From Tenacibaculum aiptasiae (lineage in GTDB: Bacteria > Bacteroidota > Bacteroidia > Flavobacteriales > Flavobacteriaceae), in the NCBI RefSeq assembly GCF_008806755.1, contig NZ_WAAU01000028.1:790-64789 (forward strand): a stretch of DNA of 64,000 bases, given 5' to 3'. This document shows positions 1 through 6,851 of the stretch, one piece after another (positions within the stretch are counted from its first letter, which is position 1; each line of letters begins with the position of its first letter). The translations under genes and the position numbers were made by a program. A model generated the notes under the pieces. That model was not told the DNA's origin, made no database searches, and saw only the letters and a program-made list of their open reading frames with translations.

Positions 1-59
1 AAACTTTTTCAAAGTTTTTTTATTGTTAGCCCAGAAATATTTTACTATTTCTGGACTAA
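1..59. terminator. Two hairpins at the window edge; nothing coding in 1-259
   Basis: AAACTTT (1-7) and AAAGTTT (11-17) form a short hairpin followed by a T run, as at the 3' end of a plus-strand gene lying left of the window. CCAGAAATA (31-39) pairs with TATTTCTGG (46-54), extended by TTAG/CTAA, giving a second stem of about 13 bp. No convincing gene is visible in 1-259 on either strand, so the peptide gene at 260 is not followed by another gene for at least 259 bases. Confidence 0.4.
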
Positions 60-259
60 TATTAATAAGGTTTGTATTTATCTACAAAGCCGAATAAAAA
101 CACATTTATTCTTTGTAAGACATTGCAAGATTCTTATAATAAGAATGATTTGTTTTGTGGTATGAATACCTTTTGATGAATTTTTTAAACGACTTTGTTC
201 AAAGCTATACCAAAACTTAAATTATGTTATTAATAGTTGTTTGATATAGTAGTCTTTGT

Positions 260-424
260 TTAATTACAATCACCAAAAAATGTACATAGACATAGCTCTC
301 TAGACATTTCAACAATTTCATCGCAATAGTCTGGTTCTCTTTTATGATGAGGATGCCCTCCAGTTATAGTTTTTAAGGTTGATTTATTAATAGTTTTTCC
401 AATGTTTAAAATTGATTTTTTCAT
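260..424 (-). CDS. Double-glycine-leader, cysteine-rich secreted peptide precursor
   Basis: A 54-residue precursor. The first 23 residues (MKKSILNIGKTINKS through TITGG) have the form of the flavobacterial bacteriocin-like/RiPP leader that ends in a Gly-Gly cleavage site. The predicted core is 31 residues, His- and charge-rich at its start, with four cysteines at core positions 11, 22, 24 and 30, so up to two disulfides or other thiol modification is possible. An upstream in-frame start at 478 would add 18 residues without leader character; I prefer the start at 424 because MKKSILN is the usual leader start. The gene lies 141 bases beyond the end of a membrane VKOR/thioredoxin protein that could oxidise its cysteines. 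No C39 peptidase ABC exporter is in the window. Function (bacteriocin, signal or other) is not known. Confidence 0.72.
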   Translation of the reverse strand: MKKSILNIGKTINKSTLKTITGGHPHHKREPDYCDEIVEMSRELCLCTFFGDCN

Positions 425-490
425 TTGTAATAAATTTGAAATTTTAATTATTCCCCTGAACTGTTTTAAGACACCCAAGGTTTGTGTCTA

Positions 491-526
491 ATTTTCGCGA
501 AAATATTTTGGTTTCATTTATAGCAA
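491..526 (-). promoter_or_regulatory. Possible promoter and palindromic operator of the peptide gene
   Basis: Read on the minus strand, TTG (526-524), an 18-base spacer and TATTTTCG (505-498) resemble the Bacteroidetes TTG-N17-23-TAnnTTTG promoter with one mismatch. The -7 part overlaps the 14-base perfect palindrome ATTTTCGCGAAAAT (491-504), which would suit a repressor dimer. A separate promoter would allow the peptide to be expressed independently of the upstream VKOR gene. This is sequence resemblance only. Confidence 0.35.
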
Positions 527-565
527 TTCCCCCTATTCGAAGCCCTTTTATATTAGCAGTTGTTT

Positions 566-2155
566 TTATTGTATAGCTACCAATTCTTGTGTGTTTTCTT
601 CTAAATCTTCTATAAAGAAGATTAAATCGGTTCTGTTGTACTCTTTAGGAAATGACCTTCCATTTACTAAAATTTCTGGAGTAAAGTTGATTGAATTGTT
701 AATACACCAAGTTTTTTCTCTTTCTAATTCTAAGATGTATAATTCCTTTTGAGTGCATGCCCCATAGGCTTGAAGCCATTTTTCTGGATTTTCTCCTTCA
801 TAAATAGCATCCATAGCCTTTAAACAAGTTTCACTCCCTTTTTCATGGTATAGCTCTATTAATCGAGTGGTAATTTTTACAGCGTTATCTTCTGTATTAT
901 TAGTATTAATATTAAATCTAATTTTAATTTTTGCACTACTAGAATAACGATGTAAAATCTCATCAATATGCTTGTGTACAGGTTTACAATGTCCGCAAAA
1001 TGGATTGGTTACAATCGTTAATTCTAAGGCTGAATTTGGATTTCCAAATACGATTTCTTGACTGTTTTGTATCTGTGTGTTTAATTGAGGTGATTTTTGC
1101 AACAGACTTTCAAATAATGTATAGTTTCTTTTGAATTTTATATTCTCTATTTTTTCTTTTCTTAAATCTGTTACTTCTGTAACTAATGGTTTTATATAAT
1201 ACCATGCCAACCATGTTAATGAAGCAACAATACCTAATGCTACATAATTGATCACTGTAAAATCAGTGATATACGTATTCGTAATTAATGGGGTAGTAGC
1301 TTGTAACCATAAAATCCCTACAATACTTAAACATAACAAACACCATTTTTTTACTACTACATATTGATAATAGATAGAATATAAAGTAATTGGAATGGCT
1401 AATAGACTAATAGTATATAAAATGGTTGGATTTGAGATTTGTATTAAGGTTAATAAGGCAAGTCCAGAAAAGTATAAAACACTTAAATCACTAAGTTTAT
1501 AGCCTTTTATAATTTCTGCTCCTTTAGAAGTTAATACGGCATCACAATCTTTTTTATCATCTGCTCCAGAACAAAAAGCATTTCCTATAGATGTTTTTAG
1601 TCCTAATTCTTGCTTTACAATAGCAATACTAGTTATAACTCCAACAATAGATAAAAGTAAGAAAGCCAAAGTGTATAAATTAACTGAGTTTTGATATAAA
1701 GTAAAACCGATTAATCCTATTAATAATCCAATTGCTAAAAATTTAGCAAGTTCAGATTTCTTTTCTGGTTGAACATTTTCTTCTGTTTTTTCTACAGCGA
1801 CAATAATTCCTGTAAACTTTTGAAGAAAAGCTTCTTCTGTATATTTTTCTTTTTTATTGTGAGCATTGTAAACAACATAATCAAGTTGTTTTCTTTCAAC
1901 AATAACAAGATCTTTTCCTTTATCTGTGTTTATTTGTGCTAAAAAGCAATCAGGAAGTTGCACAAGAGTTTCTTTATTTAGAGGAACATCGGCAGCAACA
2001 TTTTCTATATTAAAATGGTCTAATACCCCTGTAATAGCATGTAAACTTGGATATGATGGGTGACTTTGTATTTGAAATGCTAATTCATCTTTATCAAAAG
2101 CTATACGATTGCTCTTTAATAATCTTTGTACTAAAATAAATAATGTGTCTTGCAA
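566..2155 (-). CDS. Membrane protein: C39-like domain without catalytic residues, VKOR domain and thioredoxin-fold domain
   Basis: A 529-residue protein with three parts. Residues 1-125 resemble a C39 peptidase fold that begins after the usual catalytic Cys, and the usual His position in the H-[FY]-V-V stretch is Asp82 in KDLVIVE, so it should not cleave but might hold a GG leader. Residues about 136-320 form a vitamin K epoxide reductase domain with several membrane helices, the active CxxC at Cys272/Cys275 and the loop pair Cys195/Cys204. Residues about 370-515 are a DsbA-like domain with Cys387-x-x-Cys390. Such fusions oxidise cysteine pairs in exported proteins using quinone. The neighbouring four-cysteine GG-leader peptide is the obvious candidate substrate. 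The CHAT gene ends 31 bases upstream with no visible terminator, so co-transcription is possible. Confidence 0.85.
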   Translation of the reverse strand: MQDTLFILVQRLLKSNRIAFDKDELAFQIQSHPSYPSLHAITGVLDHFNIENVAADVPLNKETLVQLPDCFLAQINTDKGKDLVIVERKQLDYVVYNAHNKKEKYTEEAFLQKFTGIIVAVEKTEENVQPEKKSELAKFLAIGLLIGLIGFTLYQNSVNLYTLAFLLLSIVGVITSIAIVKQELGLKTSIGNAFCSGADDKKDCDAVLTSKGAEIIKGYKLSDLSVLYFSGLALLTLIQISNPTILYTISLLAIPITLYSIYYQYVVVKKWCLLCLSIVGILWLQATTPLITNTYITDFTVINYVALGIVASLTWLAWYYIKPLVTEVTDLRKEKIENIKFKRNYTLFESLLQKSPQLNTQIQNSQEIVFGNPNSALELTIVTNPFCGHCKPVHKHIDEILHRYSSSAKIKIRFNINTNNTEDNAVKITTRLIELYHEKGSETCLKAMDAIYEGENPEKWLQAYGACTQKELYILELEREKTWCINNSINFTPEILVNGRSFPKEYNRTDLIFFIEDLEENTQELVAIQ

Positions 2156-2186
2156 AATTAAGATTGTTTACTAGACAGTTACTTAT

Positions 2187-4889
2187 TTAGCTTTTTGTTA
2201 CCCTCTTTTTTTGAAAAAAATAAAAAATTAATAAAAACACAACTAAACCTATTGAAATATATAGCCAGATATTATTGTGAAACACAGAAGAAGTGTCACC
2301 TATTAACACGAAAGAAGCCCAGTAATAAGGAGACCTTTCAGCTAAAGAGTGGTTTTTAAGATATGTTCTTTTTGCGTTGTTTAGGGCTTCACTTTTAGAC
2401 TGGTTATCTTTTAAATTTTTATAAAAATCTGTCATTATACTAGTAGTAGCCTTATCATTTACATTCCATAATGAAGAAATAACCGATTTTGTTCCTGAGA
2501 AGAAAAAACCTCTAGCTAAACTAAAAACACCTTCTCCTTGTTGTATTTTTCCTAAATTAGTTTCACAAGCACTTAAAACAACCAGATCGGCATTGTTTTT
2601 ATGAGTATATACTTCATTTAGACTCATCTTTTTATCATGAAAATAAATATGAGGAACACTTGTGTTTCCGTTAGCGTGTGTTGCTAAATGAATAATTTTA
2701 GAGTTTAAGCTGTTGTTTATAAACTGTTGTTTAGAGGCTTTCTCATATAAAAAGGTATTACCATTTAAAATTCGATTAATGGTATTGATTTCTTCCTTAG
2801 TGTTTTCTAACGTAGTTTTATTAGAAGAAGGAAAGTTAATTGGAGCAAATCCACTAAATTCTTGATTGGTATTTCTTTCTAGTTGGTTATTATAGGTGTT
2901 AAAAGAATTAGAGTAAGAATAATGAATATTACTTTTTTCTATTAAGTAAGTTTTAGAGGTGTTATCAATTATTAAAGACTCAAAAGGAATATTAGATAGT
3001 TTGTTGTCAGGAATAATATTAATTTCTTTATCCAATAGTGATTCCCTTAATTTCTTAGTAGGGAAAAGCTGTAAATACACATTATTTGAAACTTTGTTAA
3101 AAGAGTCAAGTTGTTTTTTGGTAGTTAAGGGAACCCTAATTAGTTTTTTATAGGTATTTAAAGAATTTCTAAGATTTTGAAAATTGTCTCCATCTATAAT
3201 AACAGTTTTGCTAAATTCTTTGGTTGTAAAAAGAATAATAAGAGCTTCTTTTTTATCTGAAAAAGTATCCCAGATAAATGAAATATTAACATCTTTTGAA
3301 CCAAGACTTTTTTGTAAAGAAGTTAAAGGGAGTATATCAAAGCTCAAATAATTATTAAAATGCAAGGGATAGGACGTTTTTAGAGAGTCCTTAAGTTTTT
3401 TAAATGTAGTTTTAATATGAAATAAAGAGTCTTTTAATTTCTTTTCAGCTTGATTTTGTTGATTATTTAGAAGATCTTCTATACTTAGAATAGTATTATT
3501 AAATTTTTGAACACGATTAACCACGGTATTGGGTAGTTTTGATAATGAAGTGTTATTCAAAATGTTTTCAATCAATAATAAAGCTTTGTTTTTTTCGATA
3601 AAATAAGAAACTAATTTATTCTTTTTAAGTAGGCTGGATGCATAAGCTCCTTTAAGGTATGCTTCAGAAGCCTGTTGTCTCCAAAATAATTTAGTCTTGG
3701 TTTCAAAAAAGTTAGGATTGTCTAAAATTATTTTAATAACATCATTTACGGCATATACATTCAAAATGATTTGTTCTAAATATTCCTCTTTATTTTCTTC
3801 TGTGTACAATTTAAACAAGATATCTACTTTTTGTTGCAAACAATATATAAGAAGTTCTTTGTCTGCCCCTTTTGATAGAGTACTTTCTTTAGGGGAACTA
3901 TAAATACTATAGTTAGTACCAATATTAGTTTCAATAGCCCTATGAATAGCCTTCAAGGCGTTATGTTTTTTGTTATTTAATAAATAAAAACTCGCATAAT
4001 TGTCTAGTAAATTTGAGGTTGATATTTTATCGGAAGTATATTTAAGCCCTTTATTAATAAAATACTCTGTACTATCTTTTTTTTCTTTTAAATATAAATA
4101 AGCAAAATTATTGTAAGTAATGGCCAAATAAGAGGAATCTTGAGTTTTTATATTTTTAAGTAAATATTTTTTAGCATTATGAAAATCATAAATAGAATCA
4201 TGAGCATAAGTTAATGCCATCTGATTATATAAAGAAAAAACTGCATCATTTTTGATATTTTGTTCATGAAGAATTTTTTCTGCTTTGATTAAAGTTTTAA
4301 GAGCAAGTGATATGTGTTTTTTTGTATTGATGTTGTATAAAGTAATAGCATAGTTAATGTATTTTTTAAATAACATTTTATATTTTCTGTTTTCTTCTAA
4401 TATTCTAAACCCTTTTTCGTAGTAACTTAAAGATTCCTTGATTAGTTCTAATTCGTTATAAATGAGTCCTATTGCGCAATAAGCTTGTCCAGTTTTTTTA
4501 GGGTAAATTGTGGGGTGGGCTATGATTTTTTCGAAATACTTAATAGCTTTTGGAAAAGAGTCTAATTCACAAAGAGCATAACCAATTTTATAGAGTTGAA
4601 TCATATGCTCTTTATCTATTGTATTTTTGACCTGCTCTAATTCAATTTCTAACTTCCCGTATTTAAGAAGTTTTTCATATTCTTTTTGTTTAAATAGTTG
4701 TGTAGTGTACTTTTTAAGAATTTGTTTTTTTGTAGATAGAGAGGAGTTTGTTAAAATACTATCTATCTTTTTTTCGTTTAATTTATCTGATAATATATTA
4801 AATGTGTTTTGGCCATTCACATAAAAAAAAGTGAATAGCCAAAAACAACTAAATAATATTTTGTTAGGGTTAAAAGTAATTGTTAACAT
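2187..4889 (-). CDS. TPR-CHAT domain protein, secreted and membrane-anchored
   Basis: A 900-residue protein. An N-terminal signal segment (residues about 10-26) is followed by tetratricopeptide-like helical repeats (about 60-400), a charged helical linker, and a C-terminal CHAT (caspase HetF-associated with TPRs) domain. The expected catalytic pair is visible: His738 in HLATHAN and Cys775 in LSACET, followed by the typical GEGVFSLARGFFFSG and SLWNVND stretches. A last hydrophobic segment (about 875-893) with a basic tail would anchor it. Known CHAT proteins are peptidases or scaffolds, some used in programmed cell death or gasdermin activation. The start codon abuts the stop of the 161-residue gene with no gap, implying translational coupling. 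A divergent ECF sigma factor lies next to this pair. The substrate is unknown. Confidence 0.88.
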   Translation of the reverse strand: MLTITFNPNKILFSCFWLFTFFYVNGQNTFNILSDKLNEKKIDSILTNSSLSTKKQILKKYTTQLFKQKEYEKLLKYGKLEIELEQVKNTIDKEHMIQLYKIGYALCELDSFPKAIKYFEKIIAHPTIYPKKTGQAYCAIGLIYNELELIKESLSYYEKGFRILEENRKYKMLFKKYINYAITLYNINTKKHISLALKTLIKAEKILHEQNIKNDAVFSLYNQMALTYAHDSIYDFHNAKKYLLKNIKTQDSSYLAITYNNFAYLYLKEKKDSTEYFINKGLKYTSDKISTSNLLDNYASFYLLNNKKHNALKAIHRAIETNIGTNYSIYSSPKESTLSKGADKELLIYCLQQKVDILFKLYTEENKEEYLEQIILNVYAVNDVIKIILDNPNFFETKTKLFWRQQASEAYLKGAYASSLLKKNKLVSYFIEKNKALLLIENILNNTSLSKLPNTVVNRVQKFNNTILSIEDLLNNQQNQAEKKLKDSLFHIKTTFKKLKDSLKTSYPLHFNNYLSFDILPLTSLQKSLGSKDVNISFIWDTFSDKKEALIILFTTKEFSKTVIIDGDNFQNLRNSLNTYKKLIRVPLTTKKQLDSFNKVSNNVYLQLFPTKKLRESLLDKEINIIPDNKLSNIPFESLIIDNTSKTYLIEKSNIHYSYSNSFNTYNNQLERNTNQEFSGFAPINFPSSNKTTLENTKEEINTINRILNGNTFLYEKASKQQFINNSLNSKIIHLATHANGNTSVPHIYFHDKKMSLNEVYTHKNNADLVVLSACETNLGKIQQGEGVFSLARGFFFSGTKSVISSLWNVNDKATTSIMTDFYKNLKDNQSKSEALNNAKRTYLKNHSLAERSPYYWASFVLIGDTSSVFHNNIWLYISIGLVVFLLIFYFFQKKRVTKS

Positions 4890-5375
4890 TTAGTCTCTGT
4901 AATCAGTTTCTTTATTAGAAGCATATGTATATGAAATAATAAAGTCTTCGTAAGTGGCATCTTTGATTACATCAATAAAATTAACAATTCCCATGTGATT
5001 GTATAATTCGCTAAGTACAAGTAGTCTACCTGCTTTTTCAGCTTCCTCATCATCACTTTCTGTAGTGTTAGTAGTAATACCCTTAGGTCCTTTGATAGAA
5101 GTAGACACTAACCAAGATTCATTTAAAGGATTCTGTGGATGTTTCGCATATTGTAAATTAACGCTATAAGCTTTATTTATAAAGTAATCTCTATAGTCAT
5201 CCATTTGTTGCTGTGTAGTTCCAGGTTTAAATGAAAGAATTAAAACTTCCTTGTAACCTGAGTAGATTTCAATATTTGAATTAGTTATTAGATTGTCCTT
5301 TTTGATAGTAAAACTAAAAGCAACAAAAGCAAAAATTAATAAAAGGGGTTTGTGTAGTAGGTTAAATTTTTTCAT
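4890..5375 (-). CDS. Small secreted protein coupled to the CHAT gene, function unknown
   Basis: 161 residues with a hydrophobic signal segment (about 10-23). I do not recognise a family with confidence. The stretch EVLILSFKPGTTQQQMDDYR faintly recalls the start of subtilisin propeptide/I9-type domains (VLVKFKPG), but no peptidase domain follows. An acidic ESDDEEAEKAG stretch lies in the middle. Its stop codon directly touches the CHAT start codon, so the two products are probably made together and may interact, perhaps as cargo, substrate or inhibitor of the protease-like domain. It is the first gene of the minus-strand set and faces the ECF sigma gene across 106 bases. Confidence 0.7.
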   Translation of the reverse strand: MKKFNLLHKPLLLIFAFVAFSFTIKKDNLITNSNIEIYSGYKEVLILSFKPGTTQQQMDDYRDYFINKAYSVNLQYAKHPQNPLNESWLVSTSIKGPKGITTNTTESDDEEAEKAGRLLVLSELYNHMGIVNFIDVIKDATYEDFIISYTYASNKETDYRD

Positions 5376-5423
5376 AAAAATTAATTTTAATTAATGTTTT
5401 CCTTTATGTTGTGCAGTTTTTTT

Positions 5424-5464
5424 TATTTCGTTACCCGTGTAAAAATATAAAAACTTTACATTTG
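5424..5464 (+). promoter_or_regulatory. Promoter region of the ECF sigma gene
   Basis: TACATTTG (5457-5464) matches the Bacteroidetes -7 consensus TAnnTTTG and lies 18 bases before the sigma factor start. A good TTG -33 box is missing; instead the unusual GC-containing stretch TTTCGTTACCCGTG (5427-5440) occupies that place, which could be an ECF-type or autoregulatory element. The same 106-base gap must hold the promoter of the opposite 161-residue/CHAT unit. Confidence 0.5.
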
Positions 5465-5481
5465 TATGTTAACTGGAAAAA

Positions 5482-6042
5482 ATGAATGAAGATTTTTTTT
5501 TAAAAGCGCTAGTAAAAGAAAATAAAAAAGCAATACTTACCATTTATAAAAACAATCTACCAAAGGTTAAAAGTTTTGTATTGAAAAATAACGGTAATAT
5601 AGAAGATGCTGAAGATATTTTTCAAAGAGCTTTATTACAAATAGCTATACGTTATAAAAAGGAACAGTTCTGCATTACTACGAGTTTTGATGCGTATTTG
5701 TTTACCGTATGTAAAAACTTATGGCGTAGAGAATTAAATAAACATAAAAATAAGGTAACAAATAGTGAAGTTGTTGAACTGGCTAATGAAGAACGAGAAA
5801 ACTCATTGGCATTAGTAGAACAAAAACGACAAGAATTGTTTATGGAAAAAATGAAAGAGATTTCAGAAAACTGTAGGCAAATTCTATTTATGTTTTTTGC
5901 TAAAACTTCTTATGCTGAGATAGTTTCTGCTACAAAATATAATTCTGAAACTGTGGTTAGGCAGCGTGTTTTTAAATGTAAAAAGAAATTAACAGAAATT
6001 ATTAAGGCAGATAAAAGATATAATTCATTAAGAGAGATATGA
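5482..6042 (+). CDS. RNA polymerase sigma factor, sigma-70 family, ECF type
   Basis: 186 residues, the size of an extracytoplasmic-function sigma factor. Region 2 is seen in NIEDAEDIFQRALLQIAIRY (about residues 38-58) and the SFDAYLFTVCKNLWRREL core-binding/-10 recognition helices (about 73-90). Region 4 is seen at about 125-175 with a helix-turn-helix (MFFAKTSYAEIVSATKY, then ETVVRQRVFKCKKKL). It probably directs transcription of a small regulon, with the divergent secreted/CHAT pair the first guess. Its last four bases overlap the next gene (ATGA), which codes for a membrane protein placed as an anti-sigma factor would be. Confidence 0.9.
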   Translation: MNEDFFLKALVKENKKAILTIYKNNLPKVKSFVLKNNGNIEDAEDIFQRALLQIAIRYKKEQFCITTSFDAYLFTVCKNLWRRELNKHKNKVTNSEVVELANEERENSLALVEQKRQELFMEKMKEISENCRQILFMFFAKTSYAEIVSATKYNSETVVRQRVFKCKKKLTEIIKADKRYNSLREI

Positions 6043-6836
6043 ACTTAGAAGATGATATACTAATTGAACGTTTTTTGAGAAAAGAACTTTCTAATGAAGA
6101 AAGAACTAATTTTCTTAAAAGAATAGAAATTGATGAAGCGTTTAAAGAATGTTTTTTGTTGGAAAAACGGTTATTAGAATCGTTTAATGATAATGATTGG
6201 AGTTTTGCACAGAATATTACTTCTAAAGAAGTAGAAGAATACACAGAACTATTTCGTTCTGAGAAAGGGGTTAGTCTAAAAAACACAATTTCAGAGGTTA
6301 ATGCGATCTATAAAAAAGAAAGCCAGTCTAAAAAAAGAAAATTATTTTATATTTCAGGAATAGCTGCAACCATAGTATTGTTGATTGTCATAAATCTTTT
6401 TAAGGAAGATAATAATTCAACAGATTATTATAATGAATATATTATGTTAAACGAATTACCTTCTTTTATAAATAGAGGAGAAGCTTCCGAAATTAAAAAA
6501 TTAGTGTCAGCAGAAAACTACTTTAAAAAGAAAGAGTATAAGGAAGTCTTGTCTAATCTGAACAAGATTTCAAATTTAAAATTAAAAGATGGGAACTACT
6601 ATGTTTATAAGGGGATTTCTTTGATAGAACTTAAGAAATACGATAAAGCAGAAAAAACTTTAGATACTTTAATTAGTGGTGACTTGTTAGATGCTCAAAA
6701 AGGATATTGGTATAAAAGCTTATTATTTATAAAAGCGAACCAATTAGATAAAGCTAAAAAAGAGTTGAAATTCATTATAGAAAACAACTACTTTAAACAT
6801 AAAGAAGCTAAAGAGTTATTAACTAAACTAGATTAA
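6039..6836 (+). CDS. Membrane TPR protein, putative anti-sigma partner
   Basis: 265 residues. The N-terminal cytoplasmic part (1-105) starts with an anti-sigma-like LEDDILIERFLRKELSNEER helix pair. One membrane helix follows (about 106-122, ISGIAATIVLLIVINLF). The rest (about 150-265) is a periplasmic set of TPR-like helices (YFKKKEYKEVLSNLNKI, GISLIELKKYDKAEKTL, SLLFIKANQLDKAKKEL). This sigma-then-membrane-TPR layout is frequent in Bacteroidetes, where the outer repeats may sense a partner protein. The TPRs here and in the CHAT protein on the other side of the divergent promoter suggest one system. The start overlaps the sigma stop by four bases. The last codons form part of a palindromic terminator. 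Confidence 0.75.
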   Translation: MNLEDDILIERFLRKELSNEERTNFLKRIEIDEAFKECFLLEKRLLESFNDNDWSFAQNITSKEVEEYTELFRSEKGVSLKNTISEVNAIYKKESQSKKRKLFYISGIAATIVLLIVINLFKEDNNSTDYYNEYIMLNELPSFINRGEASEIKKLVSAENYFKKKEYKEVLSNLNKISNLKLKDGNYYVYKGISLIELKKYDKAEKTLDTLISGDLLDAQKGYWYKSLLFIKANQLDKAKKELKFIIENNYFKHKEAKELLTKLD

Positions 6837-6851
6837 GAATCTAGTTTAGTT
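6821..6851. terminator. Palindromic bidirectional terminator spanning two convergent gene ends
   Basis: AACTAAACTAGATT (6821-6834) and AATCTAGTTTAGTT (6838-6851) are perfect 14-base arms with a three-base centre. The palindrome contains the last codons and stop of the TPR gene and, on the other strand, the last codons and stop of uvrA. The two genes end only four bases apart, so the terminator is written inside coding sequence of both. Confidence 0.65.

Noticed and set aside
200..207. Minus-strand -7 box TAGCTTTG for a gene left of the window
   Set aside because: No TTG box at a suitable distance and no gene visible before the window edge.
2959..4824. Several plus-strand open frames of 64-68 residues opposite the CHAT gene
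   Set aside because: They lie wholly within the antisense of a well-supported gene, have biased composition and no recognisable motif.
4890..5375. Remnant of a subtilisin-type peptidase propeptide
   Set aside because: Only the short VLILSFKPGT stretch is similar; no Asp/His/Ser peptidase motifs follow, so the protein is left as unknown.
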